Assembly (NCBI RefSeq): GCF_003856525.1
Contig: NZ_RJVQ01000013.1
Coordinates: 1-64,000 of the forward strand
DNA: 64,000 bases
Direction of reading: 5' to 3'
Origin: Vibrio viridaestus
Lineage (GTDB): Bacteria; Pseudomonadota; Gammaproteobacteria; Enterobacterales; Vibrionaceae
The notes below the pieces were generated by a model. The model searched no databases. It was not told the DNA's origin and saw only the letters and a program-made list of their open reading frames with translations. A program made the translations under genes and the position numbers. This document shows positions 49,714 to 59,168 of this stretch, one piece after another. Each line of letters opens with the position of its first letter. Position 1 is the stretch's first letter.

Positions 49714-50583
49714 ATGAAAATAGGCATTATCGGGCTTGGCAACATGGGCTCAGGCATGGCAGCCACATTAGCAAGTAAACAGGAAAAAGTCTTTGGCTAC
49801 GATCTGTCAGAAAAAGCTCTAGAGGCTATTAAGCCAAAGGGAGTCACTCCTGTAGCAGACTTAGCAGAGTTAGTAGCCCATTGTGATGTCATCATTCTTT
49901 CTCTGCCCAAAGCTGAACACGTTAAGCAAATTTGTTTGGGCAATAATGGTATCGCCAGCTTCGCCAAATCAGGCTTAATACTCATCGACACCACAACGTC
50001 TGAGGCTGAAACCAGTAGAGAAGTGGCAAAACAGCTCGCACTTTCTGGTATTGAATTTATCGACGCTCCCGTTTCAGGTGGTCCAGCAGGTGCTGCATCA
50101 GGAACTATGAGCATGGTCATCGGTGGTGATAAAGAAACCATCGATAACGTTATGCCTATCTTACAGAAAATCAGCTCGGTACAAGTTCATATCGGCGATG
50201 TTGGTGCAGGTAACATCGCGAAGATTGCGAATAACTTACTTTGTGCCGCTCACCTCATCACCAATGCCGAAGTGATCAGCCTAGCTAACAAGGCTGGAGT
50301 TGATCCGGCAAAGGTACTCGAAGGAATCAATGCTGGCTCTGGGCGCAGTGGCGTCAGTCAGGTGAACTTCCCCAAATGGATTCTCAATAACGCCTACGAT
50401 TCAGGTTTTACAATGGGTCTCATGCGCAAAGATGTTGGCCTCGGAGAAAAACTGGCGGACTCACTCGACTTAGCAATGCCACTGACTCGTCAAGTCATCG
50501 AAATGTGGCGAGATCAAAGCAACCTGTCCGATACGGATGACTTTAACGAGATAGTCAAAGAGTCAGATAGCCACTTGTACTAG
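49714..50583 (+). CDS. 3-hydroxyisobutyrate-dehydrogenase-family oxidoreductase
   Basis: A 289-residue NAD(P)-dependent enzyme of the beta-hydroxyacid dehydrogenase family. N-terminal GIIGLGNMG Rossmann loop (residues 4-12), substrate motif DAPVSGGPAGAASGTMS (about 118-134) and catalytic Lys in GNIAKIANNLL (about 172) are intact. It would oxidise a 3-hydroxyacid to a semialdehyde, or reduce the reverse. It is directly followed by an aldehyde dehydrogenase gene (25 bases), a pairing that suits oxidation of a hydroxyacid through a semialdehyde to an acid. Confidence 0.87.
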   Translation: MKIGIIGLGNMGSGMAATLASKQEKVFGYDLSEKALEAIKPKGVTPVADLAELVAHCDVIILSLPKAEHVKQICLGNNGIASFAKSGLILIDTTTSEAETSREVAKQLALSGIEFIDAPVSGGPAGAASGTMSMVIGGDKETIDNVMPILQKISSVQVHIGDVGAGNIAKIANNLLCAAHLITNAEVISLANKAGVDPAKVLEGINAGSGRSGVSQVNFPKWILNNAYDSGFTMGLMRKDVGLGEKLADSLDLAMPLTRQVIEMWRDQSNLSDTDDFNEIVKESDSHLY

Positions 50584-50608
50584 TCCATATCAGGGAAGAA
50601 TTGAAATC

Positions 50609-52117
50609 ATGAAGCAAAAACTTAACAACATACTAAACGAATTATTGGGTACCGATACCGTTGGCAGTTGGATCAATGGAGAAGTGATCCCGGGAACAGG
50701 TGAGACCATCGAGCTTATCCAGGCTCATGATGAGAGCGTCATATTATCTTATCAAGACGCGGGTAGCGAAATCGTACCAATGGTTGATGAAATCGCTCAA
50801 CAAGCCCAAACACAGTGGTGGCAACTTGCAGCTAAAGAACGTGGGCGGGTTATGTACAATATCGGTGCTCAAATCAGAGAAAATGCTGACTCTATAGCTT
50901 GGGTAGAATGTATTACTGCGAATAAGCCATTAGGCAATGCCAAAGGTGAAGTGATCGCAGTTGCAGAAATGTTTGAGTACTACGCAGGCTGGACAGATAA
51001 ACTGCATGGCGAAGTGATTCCCGTACCAAGCTCTCACCTTAACTACGTTAAGTACGAAGCCATGGGTACTATAATGCAAATCACGCCATGGAATGCCCCA
51101 ATCTTCACCGGCGGCTGGCAGGTCGCTCCGGCGATAGCAGCCGGAAATGCCGTGATCTTAAAACCCTCAGAGCTCACCCCCATCAGCTCTTTGATACTAG
51201 GTGCTCTGATTCAGAAAGCCGGTGCGCCTAAAGGTTTAGTCAGCGTTATCGCTGGGTACGGACACAGCATCGGTCAAGACTTCATTGCGAATGCTGATAT
51301 CAGAAAAGTATGCTTCGTTGGCTCGCCTAACACAGGAAGTCATATTGCAAGTGCCGCGGCAAAAAGAACCATTCCATGCGTACTAGAACTCGGTGGGAAG
51401 TCAGCCAATATTGTCTTTGATGACGCCGATCTAGACAAAGCGATGAAAGGCGCTATGTCAGCCATTTTTGGCGGCTCAGGTCAAAGCTGTGTGTCAGGAT
51501 CACGGCTACTTGTACAAGACACAATATTCGACAAATTCGTTTCTTCTGTTGCCAAAGCCGCTCAGCATATTCGTGTAGGAAATCCAACTGACACGACAAG
51601 CGAAATAGGACCAGTAAATAACCGAAAACAGTATCAACATATCGCTAAAATGCTTGAAATTGCTGAGAAAGAAGGCGCTAAAGTCGTCGGAGATACCATA
51701 CCTAACCCAGACAGTACTGGATATTACATTAATCCAACTGTTTTAGAAGGTCACAATGATATGTATGTAGCTCAGCAGGAAATCTTTGGTCCTGTGGTGA
51801 TTGCTATCCCATTTAAAGATGAAGAAGAAGCAATCAGAATCGCAAACGACAGTTCATTTGGTCTTGCCGGTGCAGTATGGACAAATAATGTTGCCAGAGC
51901 CCATCGTATCGCTGATAAAGTAAAAGCAGGCACTTTCTGGATCAACAGTTATAAAACAATCCATGTTAGCTCCCCATTTGGTGGCTACAAACAGAGTGGC
52001 TATGGCCGTTCTTCTGGGCTGGATGTCCTCAGAGAGTACAGTGAGGTAAAAAGTATCTGGGTTGAAACATCCGATACACCAGCCTTCAGTTTTAACTACG
52101 GAACAGTAGAAGGATAA
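50609..52117 (+). CDS. Aldehyde dehydrogenase
   Basis: A 502-residue NAD(P)-dependent enzyme. Motifs: PWNAPIFTGGWQVAPAIAAGN, KPSELTP, the catalytic Glu in LELGGKSANIV (about residue 265) and Cys in GQSCVSGSR (about 300), ending in FGGYKQSGYGR. It is of the betaine-aldehyde/succinate-semialdehyde-like group; the substrate cannot be read. Translation may be coupled to the M20 gene, whose ATG is 7 bases after the stop. Confidence 0.9.
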   Translation: MKQKLNNILNELLGTDTVGSWINGEVIPGTGETIELIQAHDESVILSYQDAGSEIVPMVDEIAQQAQTQWWQLAAKERGRVMYNIGAQIRENADSIAWVECITANKPLGNAKGEVIAVAEMFEYYAGWTDKLHGEVIPVPSSHLNYVKYEAMGTIMQITPWNAPIFTGGWQVAPAIAAGNAVILKPSELTPISSLILGALIQKAGAPKGLVSVIAGYGHSIGQDFIANADIRKVCFVGSPNTGSHIASAAAKRTIPCVLELGGKSANIVFDDADLDKAMKGAMSAIFGGSGQSCVSGSRLLVQDTIFDKFVSSVAKAAQHIRVGNPTDTTSEIGPVNNRKQYQHIAKMLEIAEKEGAKVVGDTIPNPDSTGYYINPTVLEGHNDMYVAQQEIFGPVVIAIPFKDEEEAIRIANDSSFGLAGAVWTNNVARAHRIADKVKAGTFWINSYKTIHVSSPFGGYKQSGYGRSSGLDVLREYSEVKSIWVETSDTPAFSFNYGTVEG

Positions 52118-52124
52118 AGAAGTA

Positions 52125-53276
52125 ATGACGATATCTCGCTCATTAGTAGAAGAAACAATTTCATGGCGCCAAGAATTTCACCAATATCCAGAACTTGGAT
52201 TTGAAGAAGTAAAAACCTCGCAAAGAATCGTCGAGCTACTGAGTAGCTTTGGATTAAAGGTGGAAGCAGGCATAGCCGGGACTGGCGTTGTCGCGACATT
52301 AAGTAACGGTGACGGACCGACTATCGGACTGAGGGCAGATATCGATGCCCTACCCTTTACCGAACTCGGTGATATAGAACATAAATCGTGCCATCAGGGC
52401 GTCATGCATGCTTGTGGGCATGATGGGCATACCGCAATTTTACTTGGCGCAGCTAAATACCTCAGTCAGACTCGCCAGTTTAACGGGACAGTGCACTTTA
52501 TTTTCCAGCCCGCAGAAGAAAACCTGGGCGGCGCGAAAAAAATGGTGGAAGAAGGATTATTTGACCGTTATCCCATGTCGAGTGTATTTGGGCTGCACAA
52601 CTGGCCAGGACTTCCCGCAGGACACATCGCGGTGAATAGTGGAGCCATGATGGCATCATTGGATACGTTTAAGATAACGCTCACGGGTCAAAGCTGTCAT
52701 GCTGCCATGCCAGATAAAGGAATTGACCCAATCGTCTGTGCTTCTGAAGTCGTATCGGCTTTACAGACAATCACGTCACGCAGGTTATCGCCTCTCGATT
52801 CCGCTGTCGTCAGTGTGACACAGATTCATGGTGGCGAAGCCATTAACATAATACCGGAAACTGTTGAGTTGCAAGGCACTTATCGTTGTCTGGATAAGAA
52901 AGTTCAACACAAAGTAAAACAGCTTATCGAGTCGATTTCGACTGGTGTGGCAAACAGTCATGACGTCAGTTGTCACTGTGAATTTTTTGACGGTTATGTG
53001 GTCACGACAAACTATCCAGAACAAGCACAACAAGTGCACGATATCGCAGTAAGTACGCTGGGAGAGGAATGTGTTCATTGGAATATTGCACCTTCAATGG
53101 CGTCTGAAGATTTTTCATGCATGTTAGAACAGTGCCCTGGTGCTTATTTCTGGCTTGGAGCAGACAGCACAACACCGTCCAAACCACTCCATAATGCTTA
53201 CTACGACTTTAACGACACGATTATCGAAACGGGTCTTTCATTATGGAAAAATCTCGTCGAAGATCTGCTTAAATAA
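52125..53276 (+). CDS. M20-family amidohydrolase (hippurate / N-acyl-amino-acid hydrolase type)
   Basis: A 383-residue metallohydrolase of the M20D group that cleaves N-acyl or N-acetyl amino acids. Motif HQYPELGFEEVKT, metal ligands in HACGHDGHTAIL (about residues 96-107), FQPAEEN (about 130), GLHNWPG and the dimerisation domain are present. It follows the aldehyde dehydrogenase by 7 bases and ends before a hairpin. It probably frees the amino acid whose carbon skeleton the preceding enzymes oxidise. Confidence 0.88.
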   Translation: MTISRSLVEETISWRQEFHQYPELGFEEVKTSQRIVELLSSFGLKVEAGIAGTGVVATLSNGDGPTIGLRADIDALPFTELGDIEHKSCHQGVMHACGHDGHTAILLGAAKYLSQTRQFNGTVHFIFQPAEENLGGAKKMVEEGLFDRYPMSSVFGLHNWPGLPAGHIAVNSGAMMASLDTFKITLTGQSCHAAMPDKGIDPIVCASEVVSALQTITSRRLSPLDSAVVSVTQIHGGEAINIIPETVELQGTYRCLDKKVQHKVKQLIESISTGVANSHDVSCHCEFFDGYVVTTNYPEQAQQVHDIAVSTLGEECVHWNIAPSMASEDFSCMLEQCPGAYFWLGADSTTPSKPLHNAYYDFNDTIIETGLSLWKNLVEDLLK

Positions 53277-53280
53277 CCAA

Positions 53281-53315
53281 AACCATTGGCTGATTTAATA
53301 TTAGCCAATGGTTTA
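53281..53315 (+). terminator. Stem-loop after the amidohydrolase gene
   Basis: AACCATTGGCT/AGCCAATGGTT arms, 11-base loop, short T-rich tail; a likely, though not canonical, terminator. Confidence 0.6.
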
Positions 53316-53427
53316 ATATCAATACCTTATCTAAACTCCCCTCATACCCTTTTGCTTTACGTTACACCCCATTACACAACCAAACACAATAAAATATTGA
53401 TTTTAATGGAAAATGAATAAAATTCAG

Positions 53428-53446
53428 TGTTGCCTTTTTGGTAACG
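53428..53446. promoter_or_regulatory. Palindromic operator, copy 2 (DUF3100 promoter)
   Basis: TGTTGCC-TTTTT-GGTAACG: the left arm is identical to copy 1 at 49564 and the right arm differs at two bases, with the same 5-base spacer. It lies 92 bases before the DUF3100 start. Confidence 0.65.
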
Positions 53447-53537
53447 ATAAAGCATTACTAATAGAACACCTTATGTGATGTAATGGTTTTGTAAACGATA
53501 TGTTTCATGGATAGATAAGCTACTCAAGGAGAGTACC

Positions 53538-54374
53538 ATGGCGAGTAATGACTCTGTTAAAGCCCTTTTAAACTGGCGCCTGCACTGTATTGTACTGGTG
53601 TCAGCTGTGATTTCCGAACTCATCGGAATTCAAAGTATCCCGATCGGAAGTGCAAAACTTCTTTTTCTTCCCCTTTTCTATGCGTTTCTGATCTGCCTGT
53701 TTGTCAACCCAAACATCACAAGCTTTTCAGCCAAACTCATCAGTAAGAAGCAGGCTAAGATAGCAACGTCTGTCATTACGATTGGTATTCTACCCTTCAT
53801 AGCAAAGTTTGGTACCTTGATTGGTCCAGCCCTGCCTAAAATCCTGGATTCTGGTGTAGCAATGGTACTTCAGGAACTGGGTAATTTAGCCACTATGTTG
53901 ATTGCTATGCCTGTGGCGGTGCTGCTATTCAAAATGGGTCGAGAGTCTATTGGCGCAACCTACTCTATCGCTCGCGAGCCAAACATTGCCGTCATTTCAG
54001 ATCGCTTTGGTCTAAAAAGTAGTGAAGGCGTTGGGGTTATGGGCGTCTACGTGATGGGAACAATGTTTGGTACCATTTACTTCGCACTTATCTCCGGTTT
54101 CCTCGCCTCAACAGGCTGGATAGATCCAAAAGCTCTGGCGATGGCCTGTGGTGTTGGCAGTGGCAGCATGACAGCAGCTTGCTCAGGAACATTAGCCGCA
54201 GCCTATCCCGATATTAAAGATGAAATTCTTGCCTTTGCTGGTGCCAGTAACCTACTGACTAATGCGACAGGTCTCTATGTAGCAATCTTCGTCGCCCTTC
54301 CATTTGCGGAATGGTATTACAAACGATTAAGTGCGGTAAGAGGCTCAGCTACCAGCACAACGAATACGATTTAA
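53538..54374 (+). CDS. DUF3100 integral membrane protein (probable transporter large subunit)
   Basis: A 278-residue inner-membrane protein with about eight to nine helices. The C-terminal half (VMGTMFGTIYFALISGFLA, MACGVGSGSMTAACSGTLAAA, GASNLLTNATGLY) is Gly/Ser-rich, resembling anion or LrgB/LysO-like transport folds. I recognise it as DUF3100; no function is established for the family. GGAGAG is well placed before the ATG. The small membrane gene at 54388 follows with 13 bases between, so they look like two subunits. Confidence 0.85.
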   Translation: MASNDSVKALLNWRLHCIVLVSAVISELIGIQSIPIGSAKLLFLPLFYAFLICLFVNPNITSFSAKLISKKQAKIATSVITIGILPFIAKFGTLIGPALPKILDSGVAMVLQELGNLATMLIAMPVAVLLFKMGRESIGATYSIAREPNIAVISDRFGLKSSEGVGVMGVYVMGTMFGTIYFALISGFLASTGWIDPKALAMACGVGSGSMTAACSGTLAAAYPDIKDEILAFAGASNLLTNATGLYVAIFVALPFAEWYYKRLSAVRGSATSTTNTI

Positions 54375-54387
54375 TGGAGGGATGATG

Positions 54388-54864
54388 ATGAACGTAAATG
54401 AAATGGATTTAAAAACAGAAGACGAACCAGTATTGGGCTTCAAAGAAAATATTATCTTAACAGTGATCTTTTGTGGTATCGCTCTAATGAGTAATTGGGC
54501 AGGAAGTGGTAACAGTTTTATCACAGCCTTACCGGGCATGGCGATTTTATTTGTCATGATACTTATCGGTATGACGCTGAAGAAATTCATCGGCGGACCG
54601 CTACCAACTGTTGCATGGGTCTCAATTGTCAGTGTGATCTGCACTCTACCAGGATTTCCGTTTTCAGACGCTATGCTAGAACAGCTTAAAACGCTTAGCT
54701 TCCTATCACTTGCGACCCCTGTTCTTGCTTATGCAGCGATGGCAGTAACCAATATGGAAGTCAACCTGTTCAAGCAATCAGGCATTAAAATTGCCATAGT
54801 TTCTCTCCTTGTTTTTACAGGAACATATGTCGGCTCTGCATTAGTGGCCGAAGCGTTTCTGTGA
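54388..54864 (+). CDS. Small integral membrane protein paired with DUF3100
   Basis: A 158-residue membrane protein with about four helices (LTVIFCGIALMSNWAG, LPGMAILFVMILIGMTL, VAWVSIVSVICTLPGF, LLVFTGTYVGSALVAEAFL) after a short acidic N-terminus. It lies 13 bases after the DUF3100 gene. Start: third ATG of a run, 7 bases after GGAGG. I do not recognise a named family; a partner subunit of the DUF3100 transporter is the natural reading. Confidence 0.78.
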   Translation: MNVNEMDLKTEDEPVLGFKENIILTVIFCGIALMSNWAGSGNSFITALPGMAILFVMILIGMTLKKFIGGPLPTVAWVSIVSVICTLPGFPFSDAMLEQLKTLSFLSLATPVLAYAAMAVTNMEVNLFKQSGIKIAIVSLLVFTGTYVGSALVAEAFL

Positions 54865-54892
54865 TGTAACGGTGTTTGTTTGTATCCTCCCC

Positions 54893-54927
54893 GTAATAAA
54901 AAAGAGACCTGATGGTCTCTTTTCATT
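54893..54927. terminator. Bidirectional terminator between the DUF3100 pair and yhhQ
   Basis: AAAGAGACC/GGTCTCTTT stem with a TGAT loop, A run on the left and T run on the right. Confidence 0.88.
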
Positions 54928-54928
54928 T

Positions 54929-55600
54929 TTAGGCGTTGATCCCAGCAATTTTTAATCCCGGATTGACTGCCGTTAGTTTACGTACCAAGAAATTCAATAG
55001 AAGCCCATACATCGGAACAAACAGACCAAGACTGATCAGTAGTTTGAATCCATAATCCACCGTTGCGATTTCAGTCCAGTGCGCCGCCATAAAGGGATCT
55101 GGACTTTGATAAAACGCAATACCGAAAAAAGCGACAGTATCAAACGCATTACCAAACACGGTCGATGCTGCAGGAGCTATCCACCACTGACGTAACTGAC
55201 GCAGACGGTTAAATACGTGAACATCAAGAATCTGACCTAGCAGGTATCCCATAAAACTGGCCGCAGCAATACGAAAAACAAATACATTAAATTCGCTTAG
55301 CGGTACGATTCCCTGATATGTGCCCTGATAAAAAATAACCGACAAGACATAAGAGACGAGCAAAGAAGGAACCATCACCATAAAGATAATTTTCCTTGCT
55401 AATGCAGAACCAAAAATTCGCACGGTTAAATCCGTAGCTAAGAAAATAAAGGGAAACGTAAAGGCACCCCAGGTAGTATGAAACCCAAAGATGGTAAACG
55501 GGATCTGTACTAGATAATTGCTGGATGCGATAACCAATAGGTGGAATAGAACCAGATAAGAAAGGGCTTTGCGCTGCTGAGCAGGAGTAAATTGACTCAT
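54929..55600 (-). CDS. yhhQ: Queuosine-precursor transporter YhhQ
   Basis: A 223-residue inner-membrane protein with about six helices, family of VUT/YhhQ (ECF-like) proteins that take up 7-cyano- or 7-aminomethyl-7-deazaguanine for queuosine in tRNA. NAFDTVAFFGIAFY, FPFIFLATDLTVRIFG and SFMGYLLGQILDVHVF are family segments. A probable preQ1 riboswitch overlaps the ribosome site. Alone, leftward. Confidence 0.94.
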   Translation of the reverse strand: MSQFTPAQQRKALSYLVLFHLLVIASSNYLVQIPFTIFGFHTTWGAFTFPFIFLATDLTVRIFGSALARKIIFMVMVPSLLVSYVLSVIFYQGTYQGIVPLSEFNVFVFRIAAASFMGYLLGQILDVHVFNRLRQLRQWWIAPAASTVFGNAFDTVAFFGIAFYQSPDPFMAAHWTEIATVDYGFKLLISLGLFVPMYGLLLNFLVRKLTAVNPGLKIAGINA

Positions 55601-55606
55601 ACGATA

Positions 55607-55642
55607 CCTTTTTAGTTTGATTTGGGGGCGAGGGAACCCAAA
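55607..55642 (-). promoter_or_regulatory. Probable preQ1 class-I riboswitch controlling yhhQ
   Basis: On the minus strand a TTTGGG/CCCAAA stem (55642-55637 and 55626-55621) closes a 10-base loop UUCCCUCGCC and is followed by an A-rich tail UCAAACUAAAAAGG whose last bases are the ribosome site of yhhQ, 6 bases before the ATG. This is the layout of preQ1-I aptamers (stem, loop, A-rich tail ending in GG), and preQ1 control of yhhQ is known in gammaproteobacteria. The 304-base gap to gmk holds this element and the two promoters only. Confidence 0.6.
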
Positions 55643-55865
55643 CGAAGTAATACTTCTATCAACAATGTGTATAAAATGATGATTAATTCATCACTCTCTT
55701 AGGGGCGGCGATTATACTCTATGTATTAATAAGTACAACCCCATAAACTGGGGTTAGTCTACGATCCTAAATCGTTTAAAACTTGAGAAGATCCTGTTGA
55801 TCATGATACTCTTCGCCTCCATTTTCTGTCTACTAAGAGCTAATTAGTGGCTTGGCAGAAGATAA

Positions 55866-56525
<660 letters not shown>

Positions 56526-56546
56526 TCAGAAATCTGTAGATTTATG

Positions 56547-56591
56547 TAAAGTATACAGCTAGCCTAGCATTGTCTTAAGTTGTATACTTTA
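56547..56591. repeat. Inverted repeat between gmk and rpoZ
   Basis: TAAAGTATACA (56547-56557) and TGTATACTTTA (56581-56591) are perfect complements around 23 bases. No T run follows, so it is not a plain terminator; TATACT in the right arm could double as a -10 element. Confidence 0.7.
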
Positions 56592-56631
56592 TCGTCACCC
56601 GTTGTAATTAATTTTATTTATTGGAGTTCTC

Positions 56632-56904
56632 ATGGCACGCGTAACTGTTCAAGACGCTGTTGAAAAAATTGGCAACCGTTTCGACTTAGTTCTTATTTCG
56701 GCTCGCCGCGCTCGTCAGATGCAAACTGGCGGTAAAGATTCACTAGTGCCGGAAGAGAACGATAAGCCAACCGTTATCGCTCTACGCGAGATCGAAGAAG
56801 GCCTTATCACTAAAGAAGTACTTGATGCACGTGAGCGTCAGGAACAACAGGAACAAGAAGCTGCAGAACTAGCAGCAGTAAGCAGTATCGCTCACAACCG
56901 TTAA
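56632..56904 (+). CDS. rpoZ: RNA polymerase omega subunit
   Basis: The 90-residue omega subunit aids assembly of beta' and forms one ppGpp site. [36 protein letters not shown] is the conserved N-terminal part. Adjacent to spoT, as in E. coli, so the ppGpp synthetase and one of its targets share a transcript. Confidence 0.98.
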   Translation: MARVTVQDAVEKIGNRFDLVLISARRARQMQTGGKDSLVPEENDKPTVIALREIEEGLITKEVLDARERQEQQEQEAAELAAVSSIAHNR

Positions 56905-56943
56905 TAGTGAGCAAAGAGTCACACAACATCACGGGCCTATAAT

Positions 56944-59064
56944 TTGTATCTATTTGATAGCCTCAAAGACGTTGCCCAGGAATACTTGTCAGAGCCTCAA
57001 ATTGAGGCTCTGCGTCACTCTTATGTGGTAGCGAGAGATGCCCACGAAGGGCAAACCCGTTCAAGCGGCGAACCTTATATTATCCACCCGGTCGCTGTCG
57101 CCAGAATTCTGGCTGAAATGCGCCTAGACCTTGAAACCCTTCAGGCCGCACTTCTCCACGATGTCATTGAAGATACCGAAGTCACGAAAGAAGAACTTGA
57201 AACCAAATTTGGCACGGCTGTTGCCGAACTTGTGGACGGTGTTTCTAAGCTAGATAAACTGAAGTTTCGAGACCGCAAAGAAGCTCAGGCAGAAAACTTT
57301 CGTAAGATGATTCTGGCTATGGTTCAGGATATTCGCGTTATTCTGATAAAACTGGCTGACCGTACTCATAATATGCGAACACTGGGCGCACTTCGTCCGG
57401 ATAAGCGCCGCCGAATCGCTCGTGAGACTCTGGAAATATTTGCCCCCCTTGCCCATCGTCTAGGTATTCATAACATCAAAACTGAGCTTGAAGAGCTGGG
57501 TTTTGAAGCTCTCTATCCTAATCGGTATCGCGTATTAAAGAATGTAGTTAAGTCTGCGCGTGGTAACCGCAAAGAGATGATTCAGCGAATTCACAGCGAA
57601 ATTGAAGGTCGATTACGCGATTTCGGTCTCAAGGCGAAGGTAGTGGGTAGAGAAAAGAATCTTTACTCTATTTATAAGAAGATGAAAACCAAAGAACAGC
57701 GTTTTCATACTATTATGGATATCTATGCATTTCGTATCATTGTCGATAGTGCAGATGCCTGTTATCGAGCTCTTGGACAAGTACACAGTTTGTACAAACC
57801 TCGTCCAGGTCGCATGAAAGATTATATTGCCGTTCCAAAAGCAAACGGCTATCAATCTTTGCATACATCAATGGTGGGTCCACATGGTGTCCCTGTTGAA
57901 GTACAGATTCGTACCGATGACATGGATCAAATGGCTGATAAAGGTGTCGCTGCTCACTGGTCTTATAAAGGCAACGGTGAACGTTCTGGTACCACAGCTC
58001 AGGTGAAAGCTCAGCGCTGGATGCAAAGCCTGTTAGAGCTACAACAAAGTGCGGGTAACTCTTTTGAATTTATCGAAAATGTAAAATCGGATCTGTTCCC
58101 TGATGAGATTTACGTATTCACACCAAAAGGCCGAATTGTTGAATTGCCAGCGAATGCAACAGCTGTCGACTTTGCTTATGCAGTACACACTGATATTGGT
58201 AACACTTGTGTCGGGGCTCGAGTCGATCGCAGCCCCTATCCGCTAAGTAAAGCGTTAAAGATCGGACAAACTGTTGAGATTATCAGTGCGCCGGGAGCTC
58301 GACCTAATGCTGCATGGCTAAACTATGTTGTTACGTCTCGAGCAAGAACGAAAATTCGCCAGGTATTGAAAACAATGCGTCGCGAAGATTCTGTGACTCT
58401 TGGCCGTCGCTTACTCAATCACGCACTTGGTGAACAATCGATTAATGATATCGACCCAACACTGATTCAGCAGGTTCTTACCGAGCAAAAAATGCAGTCT
58501 ACGGATGATCTTCTAGCTGCTATCGGTTTGGGTGAGTTGATGAGTATTGTTATCGCCAGACGCCTGCTGGGCAACGCTGATGAGATAACTGCCAAAGATA
58601 ACAACAGCAATAAAGCAAAACGTAAGCTGCCAATCCGCGGTGCGGAAGGCATCCTACTCAACTTTGCGAACTGTTGTCACCCAATTCCGGATGATCACAT
58701 TGTGGCTCATATCTCTCCGGGGAAAGGTCTGGTTATTCACCGCGAGAGCTGTGCCAATGTTCGTGGCTATCAACGTGAACCTGAACGTTATATGGCTGTA
58801 GAATGGTCTAACGATTACGATCAGGAGTTCATTACCGAGCTCAAAGTTGACATGATGAATAATCAAGGTGCACTGGCTGAACTGACAAACGTGATTGCTA
58901 AGACGGGATCAAACATCCACGGCCTATCGACCGAGGAGCGAGATGGACGCCTATACACAGTCACCGTACTATTAACCACTAAAGACCGTGTTCACTTAGC
59001 AGGAATCATGCGTAAAATTCGCGCTATGCCTCAATCTTTGAAGGTAAGACGTAAACGCAGTTAA
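56944..59064 (+). CDS. spoT: Bifunctional (p)ppGpp synthetase/hydrolase SpoT
   Basis: A 706-residue stringent-response enzyme: HD hydrolase domain (HPVAVARILAEM... LLHDVIEDT, about residues 45-80), synthetase domain (about 235-345), TGS domain (YVFTPKGRIVELP), a CC/helical region and a C-terminal ACT domain. It uses a TTG start, as does E. coli spoT, with the family sequence MYLFDSLKDVAQEYL. The TTG gives weak translation, a way to keep SpoT low. Follows rpoZ by 39 bases. Confidence 0.98.
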   Translation: MYLFDSLKDVAQEYLSEPQIEALRHSYVVARDAHEGQTRSSGEPYIIHPVAVARILAEMRLDLETLQAALLHDVIEDTEVTKEELETKFGTAVAELVDGVSKLDKLKFRDRKEAQAENFRKMILAMVQDIRVILIKLADRTHNMRTLGALRPDKRRRIARETLEIFAPLAHRLGIHNIKTELEELGFEALYPNRYRVLKNVVKSARGNRKEMIQRIHSEIEGRLRDFGLKAKVVGREKNLYSIYKKMKTKEQRFHTIMDIYAFRIIVDSADACYRALGQVHSLYKPRPGRMKDYIAVPKANGYQSLHTSMVGPHGVPVEVQIRTDDMDQMADKGVAAHWSYKGNGERSGTTAQVKAQRWMQSLLELQQSAGNSFEFIENVKSDLFPDEIYVFTPKGRIVELPANATAVDFAYAVHTDIGNTCVGARVDRSPYPLSKALKIGQTVEIISAPGARPNAAWLNYVVTSRARTKIRQVLKTMRREDSVTLGRRLLNHALGEQSINDIDPTLIQQVLTEQKMQSTDDLLAAIGLGELMSIVIARRLLGNADEITAKDNNSNKAKRKLPIRGAEGILLNFANCCHPIPDDHIVAHISPGKGLVIHRESCANVRGYQREPERYMAVEWSNDYDQEFITELKVDMMNNQGALAELTNVIAKTGSNIHGLSTEERDGRLYTVTVLLTTKDRVHLAGIMRKIRAMPQSLKVRRKRS

Positions 59065-59097
59065 CCCCTTAGCTGTTAACACTATATAAAATCCATG

Positions 59098-59133
59098 GCC
59101 CTTGATGTCGTCAGGTATCAAGGGCTTATTTTT
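59098..59133 (+). terminator. Stem-loop after spoT
   Basis: GCCCTTGAT/ATCAAGGGC 9-bp stem, 10-base loop, then TTATTTTT. It lies in the operon between spoT and trmH, so it may be a partial terminator. Confidence 0.75.
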
Positions 59134-59168
59134 AGCTCTTAATTAGGCTGACTTAGCCCTCAATTGTT

